This document shows positions 34,929-47,447 of a stretch of 64,000 nt of DNA, one piece after another. Both the position numbers and the translations under genes were made by a program. The number at the start of each line of letters is the position of its first letter. Position 1 is the stretch's first letter. This DNA comes from Thinopyrum elongatum (lineage: Eukaryota; Streptophyta; Magnoliopsida; Poales; Poaceae). Below the pieces are notes generated by a model, which had not been told where the DNA came from, ran no database searches, and was given only the letters and a program-made list of their open reading frames with translations. The stretch lies in the NCBI GenBank assembly GCA_011799875.1, contig JAAAXO010000148.1, forward strand, positions 51,351-115,350. The letters run 5' to 3'.

Positions 34929-37900
34929 ATGGTAGGATCACAAGCCGACGAGATTGACTGGGAGAACATGACGAACAAGGAGTTGTATGATAAATTTCAG
35001 CAAATGATGAGTGGCCAGGTGGGAGATGTGCTAAACAGATTTGAAGAGGCCATGGAGAAGATAGATGGCATGGAGAAGTCGTTCGAGACAAAGCTGGATA
35101 ACAAGTTTAATGAATTGCTCACGCGTCTTCCCCAACCACCACCGGCTGCACCTGTCGCACCTCTGCAACGACAACAACAACGCCCCCTTCCAAATCAGTT
35201 CGGACGAGCGAAGCGTGTTCCTCTTGAGGATGGCCAAACTTCTGGTGCTGCTGTACCTACTGTTGATGCTTCTTTGGCTCCTGCTCCTGCTGCTGCTGGT
35301 GCCGAGGAGGAGGATGATTACGCGGGCGATTATGAGGATGAGGTTGATCAAAATCATAACTACGTGCAACCACCAGCACCAGGTCGTCCACATGCAAATA
35401 ATCGCAATGGTAGGTCTGCACCACCACTTCAGGTACGAGATCATGACCATCTTCCTAAATTAAAATTGAATATTCCACCATTCGAGGGTAGATATGTTCC
35501 TGATATATATCTTACTTGGGAGTTAGGAACTGAACAACGTTTTACATGTTTACAATATCCCGAGGAACGACGTGTTGCTGCTGCTGTTTGTGCTTTCACT
35601 AGTTTTGCATGTGTATGGTGGTCTGAACATTGTAGATTATATCCTATTCCAGCTACGTGGGCTGCTTTGAAAACTGCTATGCGTACTCGTTGGGTTCCAC
35701 CATATTATCAACGTGAATTACTTCAAAAATTGCAGCGCTTAAGACAAGGAAAAAATTCTGTAGAAGAATATTATCAGGAATTACAAACTGGCATGATTAG
35801 ATGTGGTATTGTTGAGGAGAATGAAGCTATGCTTGCACGTTTCATGGGTGGATTAAATAGAGAGATTCAGACCATTCTAGAGTATAAGGAGTATAATAAT
35901 ATCACTCGTTTATTCCATCTTGCTTGTAAAGCTGAACGTGAAGTGCAGGATCGACAGGCATTGGCGCGAACTAATTTTTCTGCAGGTCGATCTTCATCAT
36001 GGACACTGCGTGCCTCCTCTACTCCCACACGTCCAACTGCGGCACCACTGACTTCAGCCGCCAATTCCAATCGAGATACAAGAAAACAGGCACCACTACC
36101 AACACCTGCCAAGAGTACACCTTCTGGGCCTGCCCAGAGCTCTTCTTCATCTATGGCATCAACAGGGCACACACATGATATTATTTGTCGTCGTTGTAAG
36201 GGAAGAGGTCATTATGCGAGAGAATGCCAATCTCCGCGTGTTATGATTGCTACTGAGGATGGTGGGTATGAGTCCGCTAGTGATTATGATGAGGAGACTT
36301 TGGCTCTTATTACAAGTGAAGAACACGGTGGAGATGATTCTGATCATGAGACGCAATACATGGCTCCTGAAGACGCTGACAGGTATGAATGTTTAGTTGC
36401 TCAACGTGTTTTGAGTGTGCAGGTCACACAAGCTGAGCAAAATCAGAGGCATAATTTGTTCCATACAAAGGGAGTTGTGAAGGAACGTTCTGTTCGCGTC
36501 ATCATAGATGGAGGGAGCTGCAACAACTTGGCTAGCATGGAGATGGTGGAGAAGCTATCTCTCACCACAAGACCACTTCCACATCCTTACTATATCCAAT
36601 GGTTCAACAACAGCGGCAAGGTTAAGGTAACACGTACTGTTCGTGTGCATTTTAGTATCTCTACATATGCTGATTATGTTGATTGTGATGTGGTACCCAT
36701 GCAAGCATGTTCATTATTACTTGGTAGACCATGGCAATTTGATAAAAATTCTGTACACCATGGTAGAAACAATCAGTATACTCTTGTTCATAAGGATAAA
36801 CATATTACTTTGCTTCCTATGACTCCTGATTCTATTTTGAAAGATGATATTAATAGAGCTAGTAAAGCAAAACAGGAGAAAAATAAGAGTGAAAATCAGA
36901 TTGTGGCAAAAGAATTTGAGCAACAAATGAAGCCTAATAATAAACCATCTAGTGTTGCTTCTGAAATTAAATTGAAAAGTGCATGCTTACTTGCCACCAA
37001 ATCTGATATTGATGATCTAGATTACAACAATTCTGTTTGCTATGCTTTTGTGTGCAAAGAGGCGTTATTTTCATTCGAGGACGTGCCTTCCTCTTTGCCT
37101 CCTGCGGTCACTAACATTTTGCAGGAGTTCGCTGACGTCTTTCCACAAGACGTGCCACCGGGATTACCACCTATTCGCGGGATTGAGCATCAGATTGACT
37201 TAATTCCCGGTGCTTCGTTGCCAAACCGTGCGCCATACCGTACCAATCCAGAGGAGACGAAGGAGATTATGCGTCAAGTACAGGAGTTGCTCGACAAAGG
37301 TTATATACGCGAATCCCTTAGTCCTTATGCTGTTCCTATTATTCTAGTGCCGAAAAAGGATGGTACATCGCGTATGTGTGTTGATTGTAGAGGCATTAAT
37401 AATATTACTATTCGTTATCGTCATCCTATTCCTAGACTAGATGATATGCTTGATGAATTGAGTGGCTCTACAATATTCTCCAAAGTTGATTTGCGTAGTG
37501 GATACCATCAAATTCGTATGAAATTGGGGGATGAATGGAAAACAGCATTTAAAACAAAGTTTGGATTATATGAGTGGTTAGTCATGCCTTTTGGGTTAAC
37601 TAATGCACCTAGTACTTTCATGAGATTAATGAACGAAGTTTTACGTGCTTTCATTGGACGATTTGTGGTAGTCTATTTTGATGATATACTGATTTATAGC
37701 AGATCCTTGGAGGAACATTTGGAACATTTACGTGCTGTTTTTATTGCTTTACGTGATGCACGTTTGTTTGGTAACCTTGGGAAGTGCACCTTTTGCACCG
37801 ACCGAGTATCTTTTCTTGGCTATGTTGTTACTCCACAGGGAATTGAAGTTGATAAAGCCAAGATTGAAGCTATTGAGAGTTGGCCACAGCCCAAAACGGT

Positions 37901-39470
37901 CACTCAAGTGAGGAGTTTTCTTGGACTCGCTGGTTTCTATAGGCGTTTTGTGAGAGATTTCAGCACCATTGCTGCACCTCTCAATGAGCTTACAAAGAAG
38001 GATGTGCCTTTTGTTTGGGGTACCTCACAGGAAGAAGCCTTCACGGTATTGAAAGATAAGTTGACACATGCTCCTTTACTCCAACTTCCTGATTTTAATA
38101 AGACTTTTGAGCTTGAATGTGATGCTAGTGGAATTGGATTAGGAGGTGTTTTATTACAAGATGGAAAACCTGTTGCATACTTTTCTGAAAAATTGAGTGG
38201 GCCTAGTCTGAACTATTCTACTTATGATAAAGAATTATATGCTCTTGTTCGGACCTTAGAAACATGGCAACATTATTTATGGCCCAAAGAATTTGTTATA
38301 CATTCTGATCATGAATCTTTGAAACACATTAAAAGTCAAGCAAAACTGAACCGTAGACATGCTAAATGGGTTGAATTTATTGAGACTTTCCCTTATGTCA
38401 TTAAACACAAGAAGGGTAAAGAAAATGTTATTGCTGATGCATTGTCTCGTCGTTATACTATGCTTTCACAACTTGACTTTAAAATATTTGGTTTGGAGAC
38501 CATCAAAGACCAATATGTGCATGATGCTGAATTTAAAGATGTATTGCAGAATTGTAAGGAAGGGAGAACATGGAACAAGTTCGTCGTTAACGATGGATTT
38601 GTGTTTCGTGCTAACAAGCTATGCATTCCAGCTAGCTATGTTCGTCTTTTGTTGTTGCAGGAGGCGCATGGAGGAGGATTAATGGGACACTTTGGCGTGA
38701 AGAAGACGGAGGATATACTTGCTACACATTTCTTTTGGCCAAAGATGAGACGGGATGTTGAGCGTTTTGTTGCTCGCTGCACTACCTGTCAAAAAGCTAA
38801 GTCACGACTCAATCCTCATGGTTTATATATGCCTTTGCCTGTACCTAGTGTTCCTTGGGAGGATATATCTATGGACTTTGTTTTAGGTTTACCTCGAACA
38901 AAGAAGGGGAGGGATAGCATATTTGTTGTCGTGGATAGGTTCTCGAAAATGGCACACTTTATACCATGTCATAAAAGCGATGATGCTGTTAATGTTGCTG
39001 ATTTGTTCTTTCGTGAAATTATACGCTTGCATGGTGTGCCAAATACTATTGTTTCAGATCGTGATACTAAATTTCTTAGCCACTTTTGGAGATGTTTATG
39101 GGCTAAGTTGGGGACTAAACTGCTTTTTAGTACTACATGTCACCCCCAAACTGATGGACAAACTGATGAGGACATCAATACCATTGTTACACCCACAGCC
39201 CCTGCTTCTATACATACTGGACCAATTACTAGAGCTCGCGCACGTCAATTAAAATATCAGGTACTTTCGTTTCTTGGTAATGATTCTAAAGTTCATGAGA
39301 ATATGATGCTGCCTAAATTGGATACATTTGTTTTGCTTACAAATGAAGGGCCTAGCTTGGACAAGAAAGAGGAACCTTGGAGCAAGTTCAAGCATGGAGA
39401 TGATGGCATGCACAAGGGGAACAAGAACGGAGTTACTAGTGATGATTTCAGGACTTTGAAGCCACCATAA
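34929..39470 (+). CDS. CRM-clade gag-pol polyprotein, 1513 aa, integrase-truncated
   Basis: Start chosen at ATG 34929 ([20 protein letters not shown]) because the same site is conserved in other copies; a more upstream ATG lies in leader. Domains in order: gag capsid (about 175-370, [13 protein letters not shown]...[17 protein letters not shown]), zinc knuckle [14 protein letters not shown] (420-433), aspartic protease IDGGS (Asp527), RT with YFDD (916-919), RNase H with Asp1065, integrase zinc domain (from His1247, CTTC), and core aspartates in SMDFVLGLP and SDRDTKF. The frame then jumps after HPQTDGQT directly into the LTR3 CR tail, losing the catalytic Glu and the integrase C-terminal domain, without a frameshift. 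Gag, protease and RT look intact; integrase should be inactive. The Gag sequence and CR tail identify the CRM (centromeric) clade. Confidence 0.9.
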   Translation: MVGSQADEIDWENMTNKELYDKFQQMMSGQVGDVLNRFEEAMEKIDGMEKSFETKLDNKFNELLTRLPQPPPAAPVAPLQRQQQRPLPNQFGRAKRVPLEDGQTSGAAVPTVDASLAPAPAAAGAEEEDDYAGDYEDEVDQNHNYVQPPAPGRPHANNRNGRSAPPLQVRDHDHLPKLKLNIPPFEGRYVPDIYLTWELGTEQRFTCLQYPEERRVAAAVCAFTSFACVWWSEHCRLYPIPATWAALKTAMRTRWVPPYYQRELLQKLQRLRQGKNSVEEYYQELQTGMIRCGIVEENEAMLARFMGGLNREIQTILEYKEYNNITRLFHLACKAEREVQDRQALARTNFSAGRSSSWTLRASSTPTRPTAAPLTSAANSNRDTRKQAPLPTPAKSTPSGPAQSSSSSMASTGHTHDIICRRCKGRGHYARECQSPRVMIATEDGGYESASDYDEETLALITSEEHGGDDSDHETQYMAPEDADRYECLVAQRVLSVQVTQAEQNQRHNLFHTKGVVKERSVRVIIDGGSCNNLASMEMVEKLSLTTRPLPHPYYIQWFNNSGKVKVTRTVRVHFSISTYADYVDCDVVPMQACSLLLGRPWQFDKNSVHHGRNNQYTLVHKDKHITLLPMTPDSILKDDINRASKAKQEKNKSENQIVAKEFEQQMKPNNKPSSVASEIKLKSACLLATKSDIDDLDYNNSVCYAFVCKEALFSFEDVPSSLPPAVTNILQEFADVFPQDVPPGLPPIRGIEHQIDLIPGASLPNRAPYRTNPEETKEIMRQVQELLDKGYIRESLSPYAVPIILVPKKDGTSRMCVDCRGINNITIRYRHPIPRLDDMLDELSGSTIFSKVDLRSGYHQIRMKLGDEWKTAFKTKFGLYEWLVMPFGLTNAPSTFMRLMNEVLRAFIGRFVVVYFDDILIYSRSLEEHLEHLRAVFIALRDARLFGNLGKCTFCTDRVSFLGYVVTPQGIEVDKAKIEAIESWPQPKTVTQVRSFLGLAGFYRRFVRDFSTIAAPLNELTKKDVPFVWGTSQEEAFTVLKDKLTHAPLLQLPDFNKTFELECDASGIGLGGVLLQDGKPVAYFSEKLSGPSLNYSTYDKELYALVRTLETWQHYLWPKEFVIHSDHESLKHIKSQAKLNRRHAKWVEFIETFPYVIKHKKGKENVIADALSRRYTMLSQLDFKIFGLETIKDQYVHDAEFKDVLQNCKEGRTWNKFVVNDGFVFRANKLCIPASYVRLLLLQEAHGGGLMGHFGVKKTEDILATHFFWPKMRRDVERFVARCTTCQKAKSRLNPHGLYMPLPVPSVPWEDISMDFVLGLPRTKKGRDSIFVVVDRFSKMAHFIPCHKSDDAVNVADLFFREIIRLHGVPNTIVSDRDTKFLSHFWRCLWAKLGTKLLFSTTCHPQTDGQTDEDINTIVTPTAPASIHTGPITRARARQLKYQVLSFLGNDSKVHENMMLPKLDTFVLLTNEGPSLDKKEEPWSKFKHGDDGMHKGNKNGVTSDDFRTLKPP

Positions 39471-40085
39471 TGAGTGCAGGAAGCCTTGGACGAAATATAC
39501 AAGATGTCACTTCATAAATTTCGTCCAGAGGCTATTATAGGTGCTGCGTCACCTTATTATTGGGCCAGGCCCATGTAATTTCGAAATACTTGAGTATAGG
39601 CTGTTTTTAGAGTCCGTATGTGTGGGGAAACAAGAGATAGGGTTGGTTTCGGACCCCTCCTTCAAGGGCCACGAAATCCCCTCCTCTTCCTCCATATATA
39701 CAGCCCTTAGGGCACCGTTTAGACTTTGGGTTTTGTTTAGATTAAAAGTTCGCCATAGCTGCAACCTCGCGTACTTCGTTTGTGTTCAACGACCAGACCA
39801 AGACGTCACAGAACCCCACCTTGATCAATAAAGCTTTCATCTTATATTCGCAATATCCAGATTGCAAATCTTAGTTTCTTGCTTGTTCTTCGTTTGCTTG
39901 CAGGAGATAGACCCTCGTGGTCAGGTTGATTGTGCTCCGGCGTGGTCAATAACCTCTCGGAGTTGGTTTAGCGATTGCTAAGGCGCGACGTCCTCGCACG
40001 TTCGTAGTCGGATCGTCAAAGTCTACTCCACCAAAAACGATAGCTATCATCTCATCGAAAGATCGGGACACCCACGCCTCTATCA
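39164..40085 (+). repeat. C2 LTR3, CRM LTR (922 bp)
   Basis: Complete LTR. Its TG is fused to integrase sequence at the same position as LTR2. Its CA joins CTAGTAGTCTGTAG, about 50 bp before the gag start, so PBS and leader are missing. One change in the terminal part (CACCCACGCC instead of CACCCTCGCC). Confidence 0.95.
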
Positions 40086-40134
40086 CTAGTAGTCTGTAGC
40101 ATCATATTCTTGTGTGTTTCTATTGCTGCTAACC

Positions 40135-43100
40135 ATGGCAGGATCACAAGCCGACGAGATTGACTGGGAGAACATGACGAACAAGGAGTTGCATGATAAA
40201 TTTCAGCAAATGATGAGTGGCCAGGTGGGAGATGTGCTAAACAGATTTGAAGAGGCCATGGAGAAGATAGATGGCATGGAGAAGTCGTTCGAGACAAAGC
40301 TGGATAACAAGTTTAATGAATTGCTCACGCGTCTTCCCCAACCACCACCGGCTGCACCTGTCGCACCTCTGCAACGACAACAACAACGCCCCCTTCCGAA
40401 TCAGTTCGGACGAGCGAAGCGTGTTCCTCTTGAGGATGGCCAAACTTCTGGTGCTGCTGTACCTACTGTTGATGCTTCTTTGGCTCCTGCTCCTGCTGCT
40501 GCTGGTGCCGAGGAGGAGGATGATTACGCGGGCGATTATGAGGATGAGGTTGATCAAAATCATAACTACGTGCAACCACCAGCACCAGGTCGTCCACATG
40601 CAAATAATCGCAATGGTAGGCCTGCACCACCACTTCAGGTACGAGATCATGACCATCTTCCTAAATTAAAATTGAATATTCCACCATTCGAGGGTAGATA
40701 TGTTCCTGATATATATCTTACTTGGGAGTTAGAAACTGAACAACGTTTTACATGTTTACAATATCCCGAGGAACGACGTGTTGCTGCTGCTGTTTGTGCT
40801 TTCACTAGTTTTGCATGTGTATGGTGGTCTGAACATTGTAGATTATATCCTATTCCAGCTACGTGGGCTGCTTTGAAAACTGCTATGCGTACTCGTTGGG
40901 TTCCACCATTTTATCACCGTGAATTACTTCAAAAATTGCAGCGCTTAAGACAAGGAAAAAATTCTGTAGAAGAATATTATCAGGAATTACAAACTGGCAT
41001 GATTAGATGTGGTATTGTTGAGGAGAATGAAGCTATGCTTGCACGTTTCATGGGTGGATTAAATAGAGAGATTCAGACCATTCTAGAGTATAAGGAGTAT
41101 AATAATATCACTCGTTTATTCCATCTTGCTTGTAAAGCTGAACGTGAAGTGCAGGATCGACAGGCATTGGCGCGAACTAATTTTTCTGCAGGTCGATCTT
41201 CATCATGGACACCGCGTGCCTCCTCTACTCCCACACGTCCTACTGCGGCACCACTGACTTCAGCCGCCAATTCCAATCGAGATACAAGAAAACAGGCACC
41301 ACCACCACCATCTGCCAAGAGTACACCTTCTGGGCCTGCCCAGAGCTCTTCTTCATCTATGGCATCAACAGGGCACACACATGATATTATTTGTCGTCGT
41401 TGTAAGGGAAGAGGTCATTATGCGAGAGAATGCCAATCTCCGCGTGTTATGATTGCTACTGAGGATGGTGGGTATGAGTCCGCTAGTGATTATGATGAGG
41501 AGACTTTGGCTCTTATTACAAGTGAAGAACACGGTGGAGATGATTTTGATCATGAGACGCAATACATGGCTCCTGAAGACGCTGACAAGTATGAATGTTT
41601 AGTTGCTCAACGTGTTTTGAGTGTGCAGGTCACACAAGCTGAGCAAAATCAGAGGCATAATTTGTTCCATACAAAGGGAGTTGTGAAGGAACGTTCTGTT
41701 CGCGTCATCATAGATGGAGGGAGCTGCAACAACTTGGCTAGCATGGAGATGGTGGAGAAGCTGTCTCTCACCACAAGACCACATCCACATCCTTACTATA
41801 TCCAATGGTTCAACAACAGTGGCAAGGTTAAGGTAACACGTACTGTTCGTGTGCATTTTAGTATCTCTACATTTGCTGATTATGTTGATTGTGATGTGGT
41901 ACCCATGCAAGCATGTTCATTATTACTTGGTAGACCATGGCAATTTGATAAAAATTCTGTACACCATGGTAGAAACAATCACTATACTCTTGTTCATAAG
42001 GATAAACATATTACTTTGCTTCCTATGACTCCTGATTCTATTTTGAAAGATGATATTAATAGAGCTAGTAAAGCAAAACAGGAGAAAAATAAGAGTGAAA
42101 ATCAGATTGTGGCAAAAGAATTTGAGCAACAAATGAAGCCTAATAATAAACCATCTAGTGTTGCTTCTGAAATTAAATTGAAAAGTGCATGCTTACTTGC
42201 CACCAAATCTGATATTGATGATCTAGATTTCAGCAATTCTGTTTGCTATGCTTTTGTGTGCAAAGAGGCGTTATTTTCATTCGAGGACTTTGTTTTAGGT
42301 TTACCTCGAACAAAGAAGGGGAGGGATAGCATATTTGTTGTCGTGGATAGGTTCTCGAAAATGGCACACTTTATACCATGTCATAAAAGCGATGATGCTG
42401 TTAATGTTGCTGATTTGTTCTTTCATGAAATTATACGCTTGCATGGTGTGCCAAATACTATTGTTTCAGATCGTGATACTAAATTTCTTAGCCACTTTTG
42501 GAGATGTTTATGGGCTAAGTTGGGGACTAAACTGCTTTTTAGTACTACATGTCACCCCCAAACTGATGGACAAACTGAAGTAGTCAATAGAACATTGTCT
42601 ACTATGCTTAGGGCTGTTTTGAAGAATAACAAGAAAATGTGGGAAGAATGCTTGCCTCATATTGAATTTGCTTATAATCGTTCATTGCATTCTACTACTA
42701 AGATGTGTCCTTTTGAAATTGTGTATGGTTTCCTTCCTCGTGCACCAATTGATTTGTTACCTCTTCCATCTTCGGAGAAGGTTAATTTTGATGCTAAACA
42801 ACGTGCTGAATTGATCTTAAAAATGCATGAGTTAACTAAGGAGAACATTGAGCATATGAATGCTAAATATAAACTTGCTGGAGATAAGGGTAGAAAACAT
42901 GTTGTGTTTGCACCTGGAGATCTTGTTTGGTTACATTTGCGTAAGGATAGATTTCCTGATTTGCGCAAATCAAAGCTAATGCCACGTGCTGATGGTCCTT
43001 TTAAGGTGTTAGAGAAAATAAATGATACTGCATATAAACTTGAGCTGCCTGCAGATTTTGGGGTTAGTCCCACTTTTAACATTGCAGATCTGAAGCCTTA

Positions 43101-43464
43101 TTTGGGTGAGGAAGATGAGCTTGCGTCGAGGACGACTTCATTTCAAGAAGGGGAGGATGATGAGGACATCAATACCATTGTTACACCCACAGCCCCTGCT
43201 TCTATACATACTGGACTAATTACTAGAGCTCGCGCACGCCAATTAAAATATCAGGTACTTTCGTTTCTTGGTAATGATTCTAAAGTTCATGAGAATATGA
43301 TGCTGCCTAAATTGGATACATTTGTTTTGCTTACAAATGAAGGGCCTAGCTTGGACAAGAAAGAGGAACCTTGGAGCAAGTTCAAGCATGGAGATGATGG
43401 CATGCACAAGGGGAACAAGAACGGAGTTACAAGTGATGATTTTAGGACTTTGAAGCCACCATAA
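40135..43464 (+). CDS. CRM gag-protease fused in frame to integrase, 1109 aa
   Basis: Starts at ATG 40135 ([13 protein letters not shown]). Gag, zinc knuckle and protease (Asp527, IDGGS) are present. At residue 718 the frame jumps from FSFED to DFVLGLP, removing RT, RNase H and the integrase zinc domain. The two sequences share GGAC at 42285-42288, and the jump keeps the reading frame and the first integrase aspartate. The rest of integrase follows with [17 protein letters not shown], the C-terminal domain ([14 protein letters not shown]) and the LTR-encoded CR tail ending at TAA 43464. It could make Gag and protease but no RT. Promoter capacity depends on LTR3 just upstream. Probably a non-autonomous deletion derivative; expression is unknown. 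Confidence 0.8.
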   Translation: MAGSQADEIDWENMTNKELHDKFQQMMSGQVGDVLNRFEEAMEKIDGMEKSFETKLDNKFNELLTRLPQPPPAAPVAPLQRQQQRPLPNQFGRAKRVPLEDGQTSGAAVPTVDASLAPAPAAAGAEEEDDYAGDYEDEVDQNHNYVQPPAPGRPHANNRNGRPAPPLQVRDHDHLPKLKLNIPPFEGRYVPDIYLTWELETEQRFTCLQYPEERRVAAAVCAFTSFACVWWSEHCRLYPIPATWAALKTAMRTRWVPPFYHRELLQKLQRLRQGKNSVEEYYQELQTGMIRCGIVEENEAMLARFMGGLNREIQTILEYKEYNNITRLFHLACKAEREVQDRQALARTNFSAGRSSSWTPRASSTPTRPTAAPLTSAANSNRDTRKQAPPPPSAKSTPSGPAQSSSSSMASTGHTHDIICRRCKGRGHYARECQSPRVMIATEDGGYESASDYDEETLALITSEEHGGDDFDHETQYMAPEDADKYECLVAQRVLSVQVTQAEQNQRHNLFHTKGVVKERSVRVIIDGGSCNNLASMEMVEKLSLTTRPHPHPYYIQWFNNSGKVKVTRTVRVHFSISTFADYVDCDVVPMQACSLLLGRPWQFDKNSVHHGRNNHYTLVHKDKHITLLPMTPDSILKDDINRASKAKQEKNKSENQIVAKEFEQQMKPNNKPSSVASEIKLKSACLLATKSDIDDLDFSNSVCYAFVCKEALFSFEDFVLGLPRTKKGRDSIFVVVDRFSKMAHFIPCHKSDDAVNVADLFFHEIIRLHGVPNTIVSDRDTKFLSHFWRCLWAKLGTKLLFSTTCHPQTDGQTEVVNRTLSTMLRAVLKNNKKMWEECLPHIEFAYNRSLHSTTKMCPFEIVYGFLPRAPIDLLPLPSSEKVNFDAKQRAELILKMHELTKENIEHMNAKYKLAGDKGRKHVVFAPGDLVWLHLRKDRFPDLRKSKLMPRADGPFKVLEKINDTAYKLELPADFGVSPTFNIADLKPYLGEEDELASRTTSFQEGEDDEDINTIVTPTAPASIHTGLITRARARQLKYQVLSFLGNDSKVHENMMLPKLDTFVLLTNEGPSLDKKEEPWSKFKHGDDGMHKGNKNGVTSDDFRTLKPP
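43145..43157 (+). other. CRM polypurine tract before LTR4
   Basis: AAGAAGGGGAGGA directly before TGATGAGG at 43158. It is the only canonical PPT-LTR junction in composite C2. Confidence 0.85.
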
Positions 43465-44079
43465 TGAGTGCAGGAAGCCTTGGACGAAATATACAAGATG
43501 TCACTTCATAAATTTCGTCCAGAGGCTATTATAGGTGCTGCGTCACCTTATTATTGGGCCAGGCCCATGTAATTTCGAAATACTTGAGTATAGGCTGTTT
43601 TTAGAGTCCGTATGTGTGGGGAAACAAGAGATAGGGTTGGTTTCGGACCCCTCCTTCAAGGGCCACGAAATCCCCTCCTCTTCCTCCATATATACAGCCC
43701 TTAGGGCACCGTTTAGACTTTGGGTTTTGTTTAGATTAAAAGTTCGCCATAGCTGCAACTTCGCGTACTTCGTTTGTGTTCAATGACCAGACCAAGACGT
43801 CACAGAACCCCACCTTGATCAGTAAAGCTTTCATCTTATATTCGCAATATCCAGATTGCAAATCTTAGTTTCTTGCTTGTTCTTTGTTTGCTTGCAGGAG
43901 ATAGACCCTCGTGGTCAGGTTGATTGTGCTCCGGCGTGGTCAATAACCTCTCGGAGTTGGTTTAGCGATTGCTAAGGCGCGACGTCCTCGCACGTTCGTA
44001 GTCGGATCGTCAAAGTCTACTCCACCAAAAACGATAGCTATCATCTCATCGAAAGATCGGGACACCCTCGCCTCTATCA
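43158..44079 (+). repeat. C2 LTR4, CRM LTR (922 bp)
   Basis: Complete LTR and outer right end of C2, followed by target duplication GTTGA. It carries small private changes (CAATGACC, AGTAAAGC, TTCTTTGTTTGC). Confidence 0.95.
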
Positions 44080-44687
44080 GTTGACCCATAGTGTGACCTA
44101 CTACGAATTAGGCCCATATCCGTGGGCGCGGCTATCAATAGATTATACACTCTGCAGAGGTTAGTACACTGTACCCACACTACGGAACCCAAGGCCTCGT
44201 ACTCCCATTCGGGTGGACCAACGGTGTTCCAACAAAACCGATCTATTGCATGACACTCTCCAGGCCACTCCGACAAACTCCCCTTTGGGCTAAGTCATGG
44301 GTGGCCCCGATGCCACTCTGGACATCCAACGGCCACCGTCATGGCAAAACAAAAATGGTCCCAAATGGGGACATGAGCTCAATACCAACACGGGCACACA
44401 AGGCTTATGTCCACCTACCTGATCAGGGTAGCGGACGCCCATAACCTTCCCTAGTTGGAGGCACCAGCGAGAGGCATGACAATAGACCGCATTAGGGTCT
44501 TCCCATAAAGACAAATGTGGTTGCACTGGTCAGCTCGTCCCGATGGCACTATGACTCACCCAACAGGTGTTCAAGTTCGATTAATGTTCGGTTAAACTTG
44601 AATGAGGATGAGTTGAGTCATGATAACATGATGAAATAACAATGCACATGAACATGATATCAACATGAGCATGGATGGTAAGCATAA

Positions 44688-46097
44688 TGATACGTCTCCG
44701 TCGTATCTACTTTTCCTAACGCTTTTCCTCTTGTTTTGGACTTAATTTGCATAATTCGAATGAAACTAACCCGGACTGACGCTGTTTTCAGCAGAACTAC
44801 CATGGTGTTGTTTTTGTGCAGAAATAAAAGTTCTCGGATTGGAACAAAACTTTTTGGAGAATTTTTATACAATAAAAGAAAATTATTGTAGCCAAGAACC
44901 ACCGGAGGGGGGCCCCTGGGTTAGCACAATCCACCAGGGCGCCCCCCCTCAGGCGCGCCCAGGGGGGTTGTGCCCACCTGGTGGCCCTGCAGACCCTAAT
45001 TCCAATGCTATAAAATCCTATTTTTCCAGAAAAAAAATCAAGGAGGAAGAATTATCTCGTTTCGCGATACGAAGCCGCCGCCACCTCCTGTTCTTCATCG
45101 GGAGGCCAGATCTGGAGTCCGTTTTGTGCTCCGGAGAGGGGGATCTTCGATCTTCGTCATCACCAACCCTCCTTCATCGCCAATTCCATGATGCTCGCCA
45201 CCGAGAGTGAGTAATTCCTACGTAGGCTCGCTGGTCGGTGAGGAGTTGGATGAGATTCATCATGTAATCGAGTTAGTTTTGTTAGGGCTTGATCCCTAGT
45301 ATCCACTATGTTCTGATATTGATGTTGATATGACTTTGCCATGCTTAATGCTTGTCACTTTGGGCCCGGGTGCCATGATTTCAGATCTGAACCGTTTACG
45401 TTATCACCATTAAATCTATGTTCTAGATCCGATCTTGCAAGTTATATTCACATATTACGTGTTATGATCCGTAAACCCCGGAGTGACAGTATTCGGGATA
45501 CTTTCCGGTGATGACCGTAGTTTGAGGAGTTCATGTATTCACTATGTGCTAATGCTTTGTTCCGGTTCTCTATTAAAAGGAGGCCTTAATATCCCTTAGT
45601 TTCCATGTGGACCCCGCTGCCACGGGAGGGTAGGACAAAAGATGCCATGCAAGTTCTTTCCATAAGCACTTATGACTATTTACGGAATACATGCCTACAT
45701 TATATTTATGAACTGGAGCTAGTTTTGTATCGCCCTAGGTTATGACTGTTATATGATGAATATCATCCAACGAATTCACCGATCCAATGCCTACGATTTT
45801 CTCTTATATTGTTCTTGCTAACTTACTACTGCTACTATTACTGTTACACTTGCTACAAAATCATTGCTATCATTGTTACCGTTACTATTGTTGTTGCTAC
45901 TACTATCAAAACTATCATACTACTTTGCTACTGATCACTTTGTTGCAGATAATTAATCTCCAGGTGTGGTTGAATTGACAACTCAGCTGCTAATACTTAC
46001 AAATATTCTTTGGCTCCCCTTGTGTCGAATCAATAAATTTGGGTTGAATACTCTACCCTCGAAAACGGTTGCGATTCCCTATACTTGTGGGTTATCA
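44688..46097 (+). mobile_element. Solo LTR, 1410 bp, probable Ty3/gypsy
   Basis: Starts TGATACGTCTCCGTCGTATC and ends CTTGTGGGTTATCA, flanked by perfect CATAA duplications (44683-44687, 46098-46102). These ends are familiar from abundant Triticeae gypsy LTRs whose downstream PBS reads TGGCGCCGTTGCC; here nothing internal remains. A TATA-like CTATAAAATCC near 45009 and GC-rich sequence after it fit a promoter region. It includes a short interrupted TTACTACTGCTAC-type repeat near 45820-45930. A solo LTR arises by recombination between two LTRs. Confidence 0.88.
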
Positions 46098-46465
46098 CAT
46101 AACCATTAACATATGAATCCTAGCAACAATATTTATTCTACTGATGCACATGAGCATGGCATACCGATGATCCTGAATAGCACAAGTATAATAACACCTT
46201 AGATGAACATAGCATGATCACTAGCATCGGAAAAAGACTTACTAGAATATAACATAATAATAATACTATCAGGTAATCATTTAACCAACAGATGCAAAAT
46301 GATCATATCATAAAGATAAGCATGGATTCATGAGCATATAGCATTCAAAAAATATTAACATGCACAAGCAACTTTAATATTCAGGTTGAAAACCATGGCT
46401 ACTGCAAGGCTCTCATGCAAGTGGCTGTCATGGCTTGACTGGGGATGAAGAATACTACGGGAAGA

Positions 46466-47447
46466 TGATGAGGACATGAATACCTTGGATACGACCAAAA
46501 ATATTGCATACATGTATATTTGTGAGGTGATTTCTAATGCAAACTATGCAATAATTTATTTGTGTCATCCAGGACAAAAATACTTCACAAACTTTTGTGC
46601 CATGTCTAATTGCAGGTCTATGGGACATTTGTACAATTCACATATGAAGATAAGGGAAAAAGAGAAGTTTAGGTGCTGTTCAAAAAAGTCCTCTGACGTC
46701 ACTTTTGGGCCAAGAGAAGATAGAGTCCAAGTCTCTCACGTTCTGGATTCAGATTCGGACTGCACAGACATACCTGACTCAAAACGCCAAGAACTTTTTC
46801 ATACGGACTCCGAATTGGGTGATTCTTTTTTTGTTGGAAAGTAGATTTCGTGCTCTTTCCAACCCAATTGGATTCACCTTAAAATTCATCCGGAGCTATG
46901 AGTTATCAACGAAACAATCTGACGCTATAGCAGAATCCGAGTCAAACTACAAGTCCAAAGGTGTTGCATCACCTCCACTTGGGCCCATGAGCCTTGTACG
47001 ACCTAGGGTTAGTTTTAGGCTGCCTTGGGACGTCCTCCCACCTCCTTGGCCGCCACCCCTTACTCCTATATAAGTAGATCCATCTAGTAGCTTTTTCCTT
47101 GGGATTTGTTTAGTTAAAAGTTAGCCATTGCAACTTCGTGTACTTCGTTTGTGTCCAACGACCAGACCAAGACCGCTTTCGGATCCCCACCATTATCAAT
47201 ACTTCATCTATATTCGCAATATTCAGATTGCATTATCATATTCTTGCTTGTTCTTCGATTGCGTGCAGGAATAGACCTTCGTGGTCAGGCTGATCGTGCT
47301 TCCAGCATCGTCAGTAACCTCGGGAGATTGGTTTAGCGATTGCTAAGGCGCAACGTCATGCACGTTTGTAGTCGGATCGTCAAATTCGACTCCACCAAAT
47401 CGATAGTTACCATCTCATCGAAAGATCGGGACACCCCGCCTCTATCA
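46466..47447 (+). mobile_element. Solo LTR of second CRM-like family, 982 bp
   Basis: Starts TGATGAGGACATGAATACC and ends CCGCCTCTATCA, flanked by perfect GAAGA (46461-46465, 47448-47452). It shares with the main CRM LTR the first 12 bases, the ACTTCGTTTGTGT..CAACGACCAGACC block and the end, but differs through most of U3. It carries a TATA box in CTCCTATATAAGTAG near 47066. It is closely related to the LTRs at 55609 and 59410 but lacks their internal 5' duplication. Confidence 0.9.

Larger units (their letters stand above)
30122..44079 (+). mobile_element. Composite CRM insertion C2 (four LTRs, three internal regions)
   Basis: The 13,958-bp block is bounded by TGATGAGG...CTCTATCA and a perfect target duplication GTTGA (30117-30121 and 44080-44084). 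All parts are on the plus strand: LTR1, RT-to-integrase fragment, LTR2, PBS-leader-gag-pol cut in integrase, LTR3, gag-protease-integrase, PPT, LTR4. Internal LTRs have no flanking duplications. Only LTR2 is followed by a PBS and only LTR4 is preceded by a PPT. Confidence 0.88.
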
